Notes under the pieces: generated by a model
Told to the model about the DNA's origin: nothing
The model's database searches: none
Seen by the model: only the letters and a program-made list of their open reading frames with translations
Source of the DNA: Sterolibacteriaceae bacterium
Lineage (GTDB): Bacteria; Pseudomonadota; Gammaproteobacteria; Burkholderiales; Rhodocyclaceae
Assembly (NCBI GenBank): GCA_025360425.1
Contig: JANYCD010000085.1
Span: forward strand, 1 to 57,635
Length of the DNA stretch: 57,635 nucleotides
Reading direction: 5' to 3'
Translations under genes and position numbers: made by a program
Shown here: one piece after another, positions 20,658 through 30,277 of the stretch
Layout of the letters: each line of letters starts with the position of its first letter
Position numbering within the stretch: the stretch's first letter is position 1

Positions 20658-21898
20658 ACCTGGCAGCATTGCGCGTCGGCGCGTTGCATGTCGAAGACGT
20701 AGCGCTTGAAGAAATCGCGGCGCGCTTCGGTACGCCTTGTTATATCTATTCGCGTGCGGCGCTGACAACTGCATTCGAAGGCTATCGAACAGCACTGCAT
20801 GGGCGTAATGCGCTCGTCTGCTACGCAGTCAAGGCCAACTCAAATATCGCCATCCTCAACCTCTTCGCCAAGCTCGGGGCCGGGTTCGATATCGTTTCCG
20901 GTGGCGAACTGGCGCGCGTGATTGCCGCAGGAGGCGATCCGGCCAAGGTGATTTTCTCCGGCGTGGGCAAGACCCGCGACGAAATGCGCACAGCTCTTCA
21001 AGCCGGCATCTATTGTTTCAATGTCGAGTCTGCATCGGAACTTGAACAGCTCAACGAAATTGCTGGAAGTGTCGGCAAACAGGCGCCCATCTCTCTGCGG
21101 GTGAATCCGGATGTCGACCCCAAGACACATCCTTATATTTCGACGGGATTGAAGAGCAGCAAATTCGGGATTGCCTTCAATGAGGCGCTTCTCCTCTACC
21201 AACGTGCCGCAGCGCTGCCACATCTAAAGGTGTGCGGTATCGATTGCCACATCGGCTCGCAACTGCTTGACCCTGCCCCGGCTACCGAGGCCGCCGGCAA
21301 GTTGGTGGCGCTGATCGAAAGAATGGCAGCCGCAGGAATTGTCGTTTCGCACATTGACGTCGGTGGTGGCATGGGCATCCGCTATCAGGACGAACATCCG
21401 CCCACGATCGCTGAATACCTCGCGCCTGTGCTCAAGGCGCTGGATGGGCGCAAGGAAAAACTGTTGTTTGAACCGGGTCGTTCGCTGGTCGGCAACGCCG
21501 GCCTGTTGCTGACGAAGGTTGAGGTTTTAAAACTGGGCGCGGAAAAAAACTTTGCCATTGTCGATGCGGCCATGAACGACCTGATCCGCCCCGCACTTTA
21601 TGATGCGTGGCATGACATCCTGCCGGTGACACCGCGCAGCGATAGTCCGCGCAGCTACGAAATCGTCGGCCCGGTCTGCGAATCCGGCGATTTTCTCGGC
21701 CATGATCGCGAGCTCGCGCTGCGTGAAGGTGACTTGCTGTCCATTATGTCGGCAGGTGCTTATGGCATGACCATGGCATCCAACTATAACTCCCGCCCGC
21801 GTGCGGCCGAAGTGATGGTCGATGGAGACACAATGCACCTCATTCGCCGCCGCGAGGAAATCGCGCAACTGTTCGCAGGCGAAATCGTTCTGCCTTAA
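20654..21898 (+). CDS. lysA: Diaminopimelate decarboxylase
   Basis: The 414-residue PLP enzyme converts meso-diaminopimelate to lysine, the last step of lysine synthesis. PLP lysine is Lys60 in CYAVKANSN. Further motifs: HIGSQLLDP, DVGGGMGI (phosphate loop), LFEPGRSLVGNAG, and CESGDFLG with the active-site Cys from the partner subunit. Start ATG overlaps lptM. The stop lies 2 nt from the convergent copper chaperone gene. No anomalies. Confidence 0.97.
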   Translation: MNLAALRVGALHVEDVALEEIAARFGTPCYIYSRAALTTAFEGYRTALHGRNALVCYAVKANSNIAILNLFAKLGAGFDIVSGGELARVIAAGGDPAKVIFSGVGKTRDEMRTALQAGIYCFNVESASELEQLNEIAGSVGKQAPISLRVNPDVDPKTHPYISTGLKSSKFGIAFNEALLLYQRAAALPHLKVCGIDCHIGSQLLDPAPATEAAGKLVALIERMAAAGIVVSHIDVGGGMGIRYQDEHPPTIAEYLAPVLKALDGRKEKLLFEPGRSLVGNAGLLLTKVEVLKLGAEKNFAIVDAAMNDLIRPALYDAWHDILPVTPRSDSPRSYEIVGPVCESGDFLGHDRELALREGDLLSIMSAGAYGMTMASNYNSRPRAAEVMVDGDTMHLIRRREEIAQLFAGEIVLP

Positions 21899-21900
21899 GA

Positions 21901-22356
21901 TTAGTGATGATGCTCGTGTGTTGACGGCATGACCGTCAGGTCGCGCACCTCTGCTTTGACCTGAACCTTCTCGGTTTTCTTGTCCGCCGTTTCAATGGTC
22001 AGCGTGATGGGCACGAACTCCCCCTTCTTCAACGATTGATTCAGGTTCATCAGCATCACATGGTAACCGCCGGGCCTGAGCGCAACCACTTCCCCGGCCG
22101 GCAATGCCAATCTGGGCGCAGCGCGCATTTTCATCACGCCATCCTCCAGCGTCATTTCGTGAATCTCGGCAACGCTGGCAACGGGTGTGGAAACACCGAT
22201 GACGACAGCATCAACGGTGCTTCTCAGCACCATGAATGCACCCGATGCCTGCTGCCCCTCAACCGTGCCACGCACCCATGGTGCTTCGACGGTGACCCCC
22301 GCCCATACAGCCATTGAAGAAAACGCAAGCGCGATAGCCGCCAATTGTTTGCGCAT
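21901..22356 (-). CDS. Periplasmic copper chaperone of the PCu(A)C family
   Basis: PCu(A)C proteins carry Cu(I) in the periplasm, commonly toward the CuA site of cytochrome oxidase. The 151-residue precursor has a signal peptide ending at about Ala19. It contains the exact family motif H-X10-M-X21-H-X-M: His66, Met77, His99, Met101. A C-terminal HEHHH may bind metal too. ATG 22356 has GGATAAG upstream; a GTG one codon earlier is possible. No sco or cytochrome oxidase gene is adjacent; it lies downstream of the AEC carrier with a 61-nt gap. Confidence 0.92.
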   Translation of the reverse strand: MRKQLAAIALAFSSMAVWAGVTVEAPWVRGTVEGQQASGAFMVLRSTVDAVVIGVSTPVASVAEIHEMTLEDGVMKMRAAPRLALPAGEVVALRPGGYHVMLMNLNQSLKKGEFVPITLTIETADKKTEKVQVKAEVRDLTVMPSTHEHHH

Positions 22357-22417
22357 CACTTATCCTCTCTCTGAAAAAATAAAGCTAACCGGCCAAGGCC
22401 GATGCGTGAGTAGATGC

Positions 22418-23290
22418 CTATAACACCAGCGCCAGCGCGATCGGCAGAAACACCACGGACGCAAGGTTGCCGATCAGCACGATAGCTGCCACTTTTTCGG
22501 GCTCCTGATGATAGCGCTCAGCGAAGACATAATTCATTACCGCCGGCGGCAGCGCGCCGTAAAGGAACAGCAACGCACTCTGGCGTGGATCAAGATGCAG
22601 CAGGCGTGCCATTGTCCACGTGATCGCCATTCCCGCCGCCGGGCGCGCAACAGCGCCCAGTACGCCAATGCGCCAGTACCTGAGCCCGCCCTCCGTCAGG
22701 CGCACACCGAGACCAAACAAGGCCAGTGGAATCGAGATATCACCGAGCATGCGAACAGTAAGTAACAACGGCGGCCAAACCTCTGTCCCGCTGGAACCCA
22801 CGGCAAAACCAGCAATGGTCGCCAGCACGGCGGGAATGCGCCACAGATTGGTCAACTGCGCATGGTGATCGAGCAGCCATACGCCCAGCGAAAAATTCAG
22901 CAGGGTGGATACGACGAAGAGCATGATGGCGAGCGGCAGGATGTCGTTGCCAAAGGTGAGGACTGCAAGCGGTACACCAAGATTTACACTGTTGTTGAAC
23001 ATCATCGGTGGTGCCAGCGTCAACGCCTGCACCTTGAAAACTCGCGCCAGCAGCCAGCCCACGGCGCCCGAGCCGAGGATCATCACCGCCATCGTGAAGG
23101 CCAGCCCACCATAGGTGGCCAGATCATAGGACTTGGTAGCCAGGGCCGAGAAAATCAGCGCCGGTATGAAAATTTCCATGTTCATGTGATTCGCTACCGT
23201 CATGTCCGAAGAATGACGCCGGCCATAGGCATAACCTACGGCGACCAGCGCGAACATGGGAAAGAGAATCGAGACGATGCGAAGGATCAT
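22418..23290 (-). CDS. AEC-family membrane transporter
   Basis: The 290-residue inner-membrane protein has about ten hydrophobic helices and the AEC (auxin efflux carrier/MleP) pattern: an N-terminal FPMFALVAVGYAYGRR, a mid-protein NNSVNLGVPLAVLTFG in the crossover region, and a C-terminal LFLYGALPPAVMNYVFAERY. Members move dicarboxylates such as malate or other organic anions; the substrate here is unknown. ATG 23290 is chosen since the upstream 37 codons are polar and unlike the family. It lies 64 nt downstream of hslU on the same strand. Confidence 0.88.
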   Translation of the reverse strand: MILRIVSILFPMFALVAVGYAYGRRHSSDMTVANHMNMEIFIPALIFSALATKSYDLATYGGLAFTMAVMILGSGAVGWLLARVFKVQALTLAPPMMFNNSVNLGVPLAVLTFGNDILPLAIMLFVVSTLLNFSLGVWLLDHHAQLTNLWRIPAVLATIAGFAVGSSGTEVWPPLLLTVRMLGDISIPLALFGLGVRLTEGGLRYWRIGVLGAVARPAAGMAITWTMARLLHLDPRQSALLFLYGALPPAVMNYVFAERYHQEPEKVAAIVLIGNLASVVFLPIALALVL

Positions 23291-23354
23291 GGCTTGTGCG
23301 CGGAAAATTGCGCATCGGGCGCAAGAGGCATGCGCCGAAAGCGTACGAGTATCA

Positions 23355-24686
23355 TCAAAGTACGTAGCGTGACAGATCTTCGTTATGCGCGAGTTCGGCA
23401 AGCCGGCTATCTACATAAGCAGCATCAATCTTGATTGTCACCGCACCGTGCCGGCTGGCATCGAAGGAAACTTCCTCCAGCAACTTTTCCATCACCGTGT
23501 AGAGCCTGCGCGCACCGATGTTTTCGGTCTTTTCGTTTACCTGGAAAGCAATCTCGGCCAGCCGCTTGACGCCGTCCCCGGCAAATTCCAACGTCACTGA
23601 TTCCGTCGCCAGCAGCGCCTGATACTGGCGTGTGAGGCAGGCATCGGTCTGCGTCAGGATACACTCGAAGTCGTCGACCGAAAGTGAATCCAGCTCCACG
23701 CGAATCGGAAATCGTCCCTGCAATTCCGGGATCAGGTCCGATGGCTTCGATAAATGAAAAGCGCCGCTGGCAATGAACAGGATGTGGTCAGTCTTGATCA
23801 TGCCGTACTTGGTGGATACCGTGGTGCCTTCAACCAGCGGCAGCAAGTCGCGCTGCACGCCCTGGCGCGACACATCGGCGCCATGCATTTCGGAGCGCGA
23901 GGCGATCTTGTCGATCTCGTCGAGAAAAACGATGCCGTTCTGCTCCACGTTCTTCAGCGCCTGTGCCTTTACTTCGTCGTCATTGATCAGGCGCGCCGCT
24001 TCCTCATCAGCCATTGCCTTGAGCGCTTCGCTGATTTTCATCTTGCGACTGCGGCGCTTGCCACCTCCCATGTTCTGGAACATCCCTTGAATCTGCTGGG
24101 TCAGATCTTCCATGCCTGGCGGCGCAAGAATCTCCATCGGGGCGGAAGGTGCAGCGACCTCAATCTCGATTTCCTTGTCGTCGAGTTCGCCTTCACGCAA
24201 CCTCTTGCGAAACTTCTGCCGTGTGGCCGAATCCTCGCTGGCCGGCGCTTCGTTGAAACCTACCGGCCGGGCGGGTGGAAGCAGAACGTCGAGCACACGA
24301 TCTTCCGCCGCATCCATGGCTCGTCCAAGCACACCACGCATGGCATGTTCACGACCATCCTTGATGGCAGTTTCAGCCAGATCACGGATGATGGTGTCCA
24401 CGTCGCGACCGACGTAGCCCACTTCAGTAAACTTGGTTGCTTCGATTTTGATGAAAGGTGCGTTAGCCAGCCGTGCCAGGCGCCGTGCAATCTCCGTCTT
24501 GCCCACACCGGTGGGCCCGATCATCAGGATATTCTTGGGCGTGATCTCGGTCCGCAGCGGTTCATCCACCTGGGCGCGACGCCAGCGATTACGCAGGGCA
24601 ATCGCCACGGCGCGTTTGGCACGTGCCTGACCGACAATATTCTTATCCAGTTCAGAAACAATTTCCGATGGGCTCATCTCACTCAT
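23355..24686 (-). CDS. hslU: ATP-dependent protease ATPase subunit HslU
   Basis: HslU is the hexameric AAA+ unfoldase that feeds proteins into the HslV peptidase. The 443 residues carry Walker A GPTGVGKT at 57-64, Walker B FLDEIDKI, a GYVGRD pore loop near 90, an I-domain rich in charged residues (about 120-240), and the C-terminal insert peptide ending LSRYVL that docks into HslV. The gene normally follows hslV directly, but here a ligase gene of about 1.46 kb separates the two; see findings. Confidence 0.97.
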   Translation of the reverse strand: MSEMSPSEIVSELDKNIVGQARAKRAVAIALRNRWRRAQVDEPLRTEITPKNILMIGPTGVGKTEIARRLARLANAPFIKIEATKFTEVGYVGRDVDTIIRDLAETAIKDGREHAMRGVLGRAMDAAEDRVLDVLLPPARPVGFNEAPASEDSATRQKFRKRLREGELDDKEIEIEVAAPSAPMEILAPPGMEDLTQQIQGMFQNMGGGKRRSRKMKISEALKAMADEEAARLINDDEVKAQALKNVEQNGIVFLDEIDKIASRSEMHGADVSRQGVQRDLLPLVEGTTVSTKYGMIKTDHILFIASGAFHLSKPSDLIPELQGRFPIRVELDSLSVDDFECILTQTDACLTRQYQALLATESVTLEFAGDGVKRLAEIAFQVNEKTENIGARRLYTVMEKLLEEVSFDASRHGAVTIKIDAAYVDSRLAELAHNEDLSRYVL

Positions 24687-24710
24687 GGTTGACGTCCGTG
24701 TTGCACTAAT

Positions 24711-26174
24711 TTATGACTCATCAAGATTTCTGGAATACTGTGCTGAAAGCTCGGCACGACGCAATTTTCCCGTCAACGTGCGCGGCAACGAAGTCAAGAC
24801 AAAATATCGGGCCGGCGCCAGTGGCCCGAGTTGGGTGCGGACATGCGCTTCGATCTCGCCTGGCTGGCTGTTTGCGCGCCATACCACAGCAGCAGCCAAC
24901 ATCTCATTCCCCTCCACACCAGCAAGGACAAATGCGCCGGCTTCGGCGACACCCGGATGCGCGGAGATGATTGCTTCGATCTCCTCCGGATTCACTTTCA
25001 GACCACCGATGTTCAATTGTTCGTCAGCACGGCCTTCGATATAAAGCAATCCTTCTTCATCGAAGCCACCAAGATCGCCTGGATAAAACCAACCGCCACG
25101 GAAGTAATGCTGAGTAAGTATTTCGTCCTTAAAGTAGCCGGACACCTGATGCTCGGAGCGAATTCGCACCATCCCGACGGTTTCTGCTGGCACGGGGCGA
25201 TCACTTTCGTCGACAACTTGAATCTGCGCCCAGGGACATACCTGGCCAACGCTGCCCGGGTGTCGATGCAGAATTTTCGGGGTAGCGGAAGTCAACAATC
25301 CAGATTCTGTTGACCCGTAGCTGACATACACGTTTGGAGTGATCTTCTCTCGTACTTCATCCAGTAACGCCGTGCCAAGCGGGCCGCCGCCGATTCGCAG
25401 ACAAACCAGGCTCGGGCAATGCGCGCTCCCGGCGGCCAGCAGATCGACGACACTATGCGCTTGTGCGGGCGAAAGGTAGATATGCGTCACCGCGTGCCTG
25501 ACAATCGCCTGTAGCAACTGTTCGGCTAGTATCGAGCGTGGCATTACTAAAGCGCCCCCTTTGGCAAGGGCGCTGAACGCGGGCCGAAAACCCACAATAA
25601 AATTCAAGTCCATCGGCAAAGTGCGCGAAAGACTGGAGTATTCCGGATCCGGTCTATCGATTCGCAATTTCATCAGTCCATGCGTCAATATCATGCCTTT
25701 CGGGTCACCCGAAGTTCCCGAAGAAATAGCGATGCGAAGCGGAGTATCGCCGTGCGCGGGGTACATCTCGGTATCGGGCGTCACTGAAAGGCCGTCGAAC
25801 GGCAATCCGGCGAGCGATAGAAACGACAGCCCCGTCAGTGCCATGTCATCACGCCCTGAAACCACGCAGCATGCGCCAAAGCGACTTGCCGCCAAGGCGC
25901 GACGTTCAGCAGGAACAGCGAGATGTAGAGGCAGCGAAACCGCACCGACCTGGGCCAGTGCCAGCAAGGTGATGACATGCAGCGCATTTTGGCCCATGGA
26001 TACGCCGACGACTTGCCCGGGCATCACGCCATGCTGCCGAAGACGGCGGGCGACGATCCCGACCGCAACGCTCAACTGCCCATAAGTGATGAGCGTGTCG
26101 TGCGTGATGATGGCCGGACTCGCGGATCGCAACCGCGCTTGCTCGCTTATCAGTTCAGCAACATTGAGGCCCAT
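24711..26174 (-). CDS. AMP-forming acyl-CoA synthetase/ligase family protein
   Basis: The 487-residue adenylate-forming enzyme has the ATP signature SSGTSGDPKG at 151-160, YGSTES motif (A5), WFYPGDLGGFDEEGLLYIEGR (A7/A8, containing the ribose-binding Asp), and the catalytic C-terminal Lys470 in TLTGKLRR. It should activate a carboxylic acid to an acyl-AMP and then a thioester, but the acid is not evident. The start ATG is one base after the hslV stop and its own stop lies 24 nt before hslU, so it is a full member of the hslV operon. Codon usage appears like the neighbours. The gene makes no known contribution to HslUV. Confidence 0.88.
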   Translation of the reverse strand: MGLNVAELISEQARLRSASPAIITHDTLITYGQLSVAVGIVARRLRQHGVMPGQVVGVSMGQNALHVITLLALAQVGAVSLPLHLAVPAERRALAASRFGACCVVSGRDDMALTGLSFLSLAGLPFDGLSVTPDTEMYPAHGDTPLRIAISSGTSGDPKGMILTHGLMKLRIDRPDPEYSSLSRTLPMDLNFIVGFRPAFSALAKGGALVMPRSILAEQLLQAIVRHAVTHIYLSPAQAHSVVDLLAAGSAHCPSLVCLRIGGGPLGTALLDEVREKITPNVYVSYGSTESGLLTSATPKILHRHPGSVGQVCPWAQIQVVDESDRPVPAETVGMVRIRSEHQVSGYFKDEILTQHYFRGGWFYPGDLGGFDEEGLLYIEGRADEQLNIGGLKVNPEEIEAIISAHPGVAEAGAFVLAGVEGNEMLAAAVVWRANSQPGEIEAHVRTQLGPLAPARYFVLTSLPRTLTGKLRRAELSAQYSRNLDES

Positions 26175-26175
26175 C

Positions 26176-26712
26176 TCAATCCAGGGTCTCGATGATGTGA
26201 CTTTGATTGGTGTAGATGCACAGGTCGCCGGCGATGGTCAGCGATTTCTTGATGATATCGGCCGAAGTGAGTTCGGTATTCTCCAGCAGAGCACGCGCCG
26301 CCGACTGCGCATAGGGCCCGCCGCTGCCGATGGCGACGATGCCCAGCTCCGGTTCCAGGACGTCGCCGTTACCGGTGATGATCAACGAGCTTTCGTGGTC
26401 GGCGACCGCCAGCATGGCTTCGAGCCGGCGCAACATGCGATCAGTGCGCCAGTCCTTGGCCAGTTCTACCGCCGAGCGGACCAGGTTGCCTTGATATTTT
26501 TCCAGCTTGGCTTCGAAACGCTCGAACAGCGTGAAGGCGTCGGCCGTTCCACCGGCGAACCCGGCAAGAATTTTTTCGTTGTAGAGCCGCCGCACTTTAC
26601 GCGCTGTGCTCTTGATGACGATATTGCCCAGTGTCACCTGGCCGTCGCCGCCGAGCGCGACATTGGCGCCGCGGCGGACTGAGAGAATCGTAGTGCCGTG
26701 GTATTGCTCCAT
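26176..26712 (-). CDS. hslV: ATP-dependent protease peptidase subunit HslV
   Basis: HslV is the proteasome-like N-terminal threonine peptidase of the HslUV complex. The 178-residue precursor has the short propeptide MEQYHG, then TTILSVRRG with the nucleophile Thr7, Lys in KVRRLY, and [18 protein letters not shown] in the second half, all diagnostic. The ATG at 26712 has a GGAG-type site upstream. The stop TGA is one base from the start of the ligase gene, rather than next to hslU as is usual. Confidence 0.97.
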   Translation of the reverse strand: MEQYHGTTILSVRRGANVALGGDGQVTLGNIVIKSTARKVRRLYNEKILAGFAGGTADAFTLFERFEAKLEKYQGNLVRSAVELAKDWRTDRMLRRLEAMLAVADHESSLIITGNGDVLEPELGIVAIGSGGPYAQSAARALLENTELTSADIIKKSLTIAGDLCIYTNQSHIIETLD

Positions 26713-26754
26713 TAATGCCTGCTCCTTGATGCCCGCTCCTGGCGAGCAGCCATT

Positions 26755-27528
26755 CTAGCGGCGAATTTGAGTAAGGGTGCGCGACCTCAGCCCCACGCAT
26801 GCCAAACCACACAGAACACAGGCAATCGCCGCGCCCGAAGGCAAATCCCACCACGCCGAGGCAGCAAGGCCGAGGGCGTAACCCGCGGCGCCGATGGCAT
26901 AAGCAAAACCCAATCCACGCCATCCTGCGCGATTGCGGCTGGCGAGCGCCGGTGCGATGAGGCTCGTGAAGACCAGGAACACGCCCACCAGTTGTACCGA
27001 AAGCGTTACCGTCAATGCAAACATCAGGTAAAAGCCGCCATCGCCGAAACGATGACGCAGAAAAAACCACAGCGCGAGAATCACGGCATAGATCGCCGCG
27101 GGCAAAGCGAGCTGCGCCCAGTTCACCCAGAGAATCTGTCCGGCCAACATGTCTTTGAGATGCTCGCCGCCATGGGGGTTGTGTGCCAGCAGCAGTATTC
27201 CCGCAGATGCCGCGAAAACGAAAAGCAGACCGATCAACGCCTCCTGAATCTCGGGCCAGCGCTTGCCGCTCCAAGTAAGCAGCATGGCACCGGCGCATGC
27301 CGCAACAGCAGCGGTGATCTGCGTCGCGGGATCCGTACCGTTATCGCTATGGCTCCACTCAAGCAATTGCGCCAGCATCACACCAAGCCCCGCCACTTGC
27401 GCAATCGCCAGGTCGATAAAGATGATGCCCCGGCGCAGCACTTCACGACCAAGCGGGACATGTGTCGCCAGCACCAACAGCCCCGCTGCAAACGGGGCTG
27501 CCAGCAAACTCCAATCGAACTCGTTCAC
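26755..27528 (-). CDS. Metal ABC transporter permease (ZnuB/MntB family)
   Basis: The 257-residue membrane protein with seven to nine predicted helices matches ABC-3 permeases that import Zn or Mn. Typical segments are RGIIFIDLAIAQVAGLGVMLA near the first third and LVGVFLVFTSLIAPALASR near residues 180-200. Start overlaps the stop of the upstream binding-protein gene by 4 nt, so they form an operon. The ATPase subunit expected in a ZnuABC-type system is not encoded here; one must be supplied from elsewhere. Confidence 0.9.
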   Translation of the reverse strand: MNEFDWSLLAAPFAAGLLVLATHVPLGREVLRRGIIFIDLAIAQVAGLGVMLAQLLEWSHSDNGTDPATQITAAVAACAGAMLLTWSGKRWPEIQEALIGLLFVFAASAGILLLAHNPHGGEHLKDMLAGQILWVNWAQLALPAAIYAVILALWFFLRHRFGDGGFYLMFALTVTLSVQLVGVFLVFTSLIAPALASRNRAGWRGLGFAYAIGAAGYALGLAASAWWDLPSGAAIACVLCGLACVGLRSRTLTQIRR

Positions 27529-28418
27529 TTGATCGCCTTCAGCAATTGCGCCACGGTGTCGTCGAACAGTCCAAACAAATCCTTGGCCTGATCACTACCA
27601 CCCACAGTGAAAGGCAACGTCACCGCCGGCACATGGGCGTGCTCACTGAACCACTCCGTCGGGCGCGACGAATTCCATGCCGCGCGAATCACCATGCGCG
27701 GCTTTTTGGTCTCGACATCGGCGACCACCTCACCAAGGTAGGACACCGAAGGCTCGACGCCGGGCTTCGGTTCCAGCGTACCCACCTCGACAATTCCCAG
27801 CCAGTCGTAAAGATAAGGAAATGCCTTGTGCTGTGTTACCACATGTGCTCCGCGTAATGGCGCGGCGGCAGCTTCCCACTTTGCGATAGCCATCTTCCAG
27901 CGTTCGGCGAAGTTCCTGAAGTTGGCCTGATATTCGTTCGCGTTGGCCGCATCGAGTTGCCCCAGTCGGGTGGCCAGCGCTTCGCCGATTTTCAGATAAT
28001 TGCGCGGGTCGGTCTGGATATGCGGATTACCGCCTGCATGCACATCGCCATCGGCGCGATCCAGCCGTGTTGGCACTTCCAGCATCCGTACATGAGGCGC
28101 TGCTTCAAAATAACCTGGCTGACCAGGTTGCACATGCGGATTGCCGGAATTGCGCAATACCACCGGCAACCAGCCGACTTCGAGTTCCGCGCCAGTGGCC
28201 ACAATCATGTCGGCATTGCGCGCGCGCGCAATCAGCGAGGGCTTGGCTTCGACATGATGCGGGTCTTGCAAGCCGCCAGTTGCGGTGAACACATCGACAT
28301 GCTTGCCGCCGATTACCGAAGCCAACGCACCCCATTCGGGCACGGTGGCGAACACTTTGAGATCGGCATGGGCCGCGAGTGAAAACAAACTGAACAATAG
28401 TAAGAAAAGTCGTTTCAT
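27525..28418 (-). CDS. Periplasmic metal-binding protein (ZnuA-like)
   Basis: The 297-residue precursor has a signal peptide (1-18, ending AAHA) and the cluster A-I fold pattern of Zn/Mn-binding proteins. Likely ligands are His54/His55 in QDPHHVEAKP, His133 in GNPHIQTDP, and His197 in TQHKAFPYLYDWLG. A His/Asp-rich loop as in E. coli ZnuA is absent, leaving only a short DGDVHAGG segment. It lies 11 nt after the outer-membrane protein gene and overlaps the permease gene by 4 nt. Zn is the likeliest cargo by family; Mn or Fe remain possible. Confidence 0.9.
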   Translation of the reverse strand: MKRLFLLLFSLFSLAAHADLKVFATVPEWGALASVIGGKHVDVFTATGGLQDPHHVEAKPSLIARARNADMIVATGAELEVGWLPVVLRNSGNPHVQPGQPGYFEAAPHVRMLEVPTRLDRADGDVHAGGNPHIQTDPRNYLKIGEALATRLGQLDAANANEYQANFRNFAERWKMAIAKWEAAAAPLRGAHVVTQHKAFPYLYDWLGIVEVGTLEPKPGVEPSVSYLGEVVADVETKKPRMVIRAAWNSSRPTEWFSEHAHVPAVTLPFTVGGSDQAKDLFGLFDDTVAQLLKAIK

Positions 28419-28429
28419 GTTGGCTCCAT

Positions 28430-29872
28430 TCAGAAGGAGTGAGCACCATGGGTGCCCAAACTGAAGATGTATTGCAGGAATAACTGGTTGTCAGTGGCGC
28501 CGATTCCCGAATTGTCATGCGCCCATTGCAGCCGGAAGCGGGTGAACTCACTCGGGCTGTAGTCGAGCATCGCGGTATTGCGCTTCGGGTCATGCGCAGC
28601 CAGTAGTGGAAAATCGGCCGCATTCAGAAAACCACTATTGACGAGGCCAATATTGACGGTGCCGTAACTCAGTGCGTCATGACGCAGGCCAAATCGCCAG
28701 TGAGGCATGAACTGATATACGCCCTGCAAGTACCAGCCGCTCTGTTCGCTGTCGTAACCATTGACACAAGCCCCGGCGCAAATGCCTGCCAGTGAATTGC
28801 TGCTCAGCGTGCCATCTTCCTTGCGCTGGAAGTACTCACCCTGCAACTTGAAATTGGTGACTGTGCTGTTGCCTTCCGGCGCCCATTTCCAGATGCCGTC
28901 AGCAATCCACAGGCGACTCTTGCCGTTGAAGCTGTCGCTTACCGCAGCGCCCGTGCTGCTAACGTCGTTGTAAGCACGATTGTCTGGTGAGCTTCGTAGC
29001 AATGAGACCCCGATACGCCATGCGTTGCTCACGTCAATGTCATCGCCAAGGTGCGCAAACACGGTTCCCTGGGAAACACCGTTCTTGTTGTCGTTGGCGC
29101 CGGGAAAGGCACGGCCACGGCCGGCTTCCGCCCCAAACTCGAGGAGCATATTGGTCGGCGCCAGCCACTTGATTTGCACACCGTCGTCACCGAGTTGTCC
29201 ACCCAGGAAAGCCTTATAGGCGAGTGGTGCATCGGTGAAGTCCCAGGCATGAGCGTGTTGCTCGTTCATGTAGCCAATGCCGGAAAAAAAGCGGCCGCCT
29301 TTGACGCTGAGGCCATTGCCGAGCCCGAGACTCTGGAAGAAGGCGTTCTCCATAGCGACGCCGCCTTCCGGCTTGAGCGAGGCAATCGCCGTCCCGCGCC
29401 AATCGGGATCGATGTTGGCCGAGATCGTGAGTTCGGATTCACCGAGACTGAAGCCGCGCGTACCCGGTCCGACATCGCCCAGCGTCGGCACGAAACCGGT
29501 GATCTGGTAGGCGTTCGGATCTTGCTTGAGATTATTGTAGGCACCTTGCAGGATCATTGAGATCTCGGGGTTGAACGCATTCGACTGGGTTGGCTGCGCT
29601 GCGGGCGGTTGAGCCGCCAACTGCTGCGCCACAGCCTGAGCCTGATCAGCCTTGGCTTCGGCGCGCGCAGTTTTTTCATTGGTCGCAGTTTCAGCTTGCG
29701 ACAGTCGTTTTTCCAGGGCGTCGATGCGCTGTTCGTACGCTTGTTTCATTTGCGCGATTTCCTCGCGCAGTGCTTTCAAATCAGGATCGGTAGCGGCCGA
29801 CGACAAAGCCGGAAACCCCGACAGCGCAAAGCCGACGGCGACGGCGAGCACATTTTTGCGGAATGGTTTCAT
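28430..29872 (-). CDS. Outer-membrane beta-barrel protein of the metal-uptake locus
   Basis: The 480-residue precursor has a signal peptide (1-27, ending LSSAA), a coiled-coil stretch (about 33-85, heptads with Glu/Lys/Gln and Ala) and then a beta-barrel with many aromatic alternations and a C-terminal Phe, as in porins sorted by BAM. ATG 29872 has GGAG 7 nt upstream; an earlier ATG would lengthen the signal. It is followed after 11 nt by the ZnuA-like gene. The combined layout suggests an outer-membrane path for a metal or its complex; no TonB box or plug domain is seen, so it is not a classical TonB receptor. Confidence 0.82.
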   Translation of the reverse strand: MKPFRKNVLAVAVGFALSGFPALSSAATDPDLKALREEIAQMKQAYEQRIDALEKRLSQAETATNEKTARAEAKADQAQAVAQQLAAQPPAAQPTQSNAFNPEISMILQGAYNNLKQDPNAYQITGFVPTLGDVGPGTRGFSLGESELTISANIDPDWRGTAIASLKPEGGVAMENAFFQSLGLGNGLSVKGGRFFSGIGYMNEQHAHAWDFTDAPLAYKAFLGGQLGDDGVQIKWLAPTNMLLEFGAEAGRGRAFPGANDNKNGVSQGTVFAHLGDDIDVSNAWRIGVSLLRSSPDNRAYNDVSSTGAAVSDSFNGKSRLWIADGIWKWAPEGNSTVTNFKLQGEYFQRKEDGTLSSNSLAGICAGACVNGYDSEQSGWYLQGVYQFMPHWRFGLRHDALSYGTVNIGLVNSGFLNAADFPLLAAHDPKRNTAMLDYSPSEFTRFRLQWAHDNSGIGATDNQLFLQYIFSLGTHGAHSF

Positions 29873-29935
29873 GAGTGTTCTCCAAAGCAATGACGAGCGC
29901 GACCCGATGCTGCGGGTGGCGAATTCAGGCGGGCT

Positions 29936-30277
29936 TTAGAGCACTACAGGTGGAGCGCGGGCACGGCAGGTAATGATGCGCCGCGCCGGAGAGATGGATT
30001 CAGAAGTATCGTGGAAACACTCACCGACAGTGGCAGCGAGCAACAACGGCGCATGACTGCTCGCCGGACCGCCACTCGCCAGTGCCGCGAAAGCGATGCA
30101 CGTGGTACACACATGTGAAAGCGTGAGCGCCGCACCATGGCCGCTGCCTTCCTGCTTGGCGACCGATTCGGTGGTCGCGCCAAGGTGGCCGATCAGATGC
30201 GCAAACGCGGCCTGCTGTGAACCAAGCAATAGCAGCGCAAGCAACAACGCAAAAAATGGGTGGCGGAAACGTTTCAT
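29936..30277 (-). CDS. Small secreted/membrane Cys-His protein, DUF2946-like
   Basis: The 113-residue product starts with a hydrophobic signal-like segment (HPFFALLLALLLLGSQQAAFAH). It then has scattered His, a HVCTTCIAFAAL motif near 55-66, and a second hydrophobic stretch. This layout resembles the DUF2946 family often found next to metal transporters. It heads the metal-uptake locus on the same strand, 63 nt before the outer-membrane protein gene. Function unknown; a metal-sensing or chaperone role is only a guess. Nothing recognisable was found in the 246-nt spacer upstream (30278-30523). Confidence 0.65.
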   Translation of the reverse strand: MKRFRHPFFALLLALLLLGSQQAAFAHLIGHLGATTESVAKQEGSGHGAALTLSHVCTTCIAFAALASGGPASSHAPLLLAATVGECFHDTSESISPARRIITCRARAPPVVL

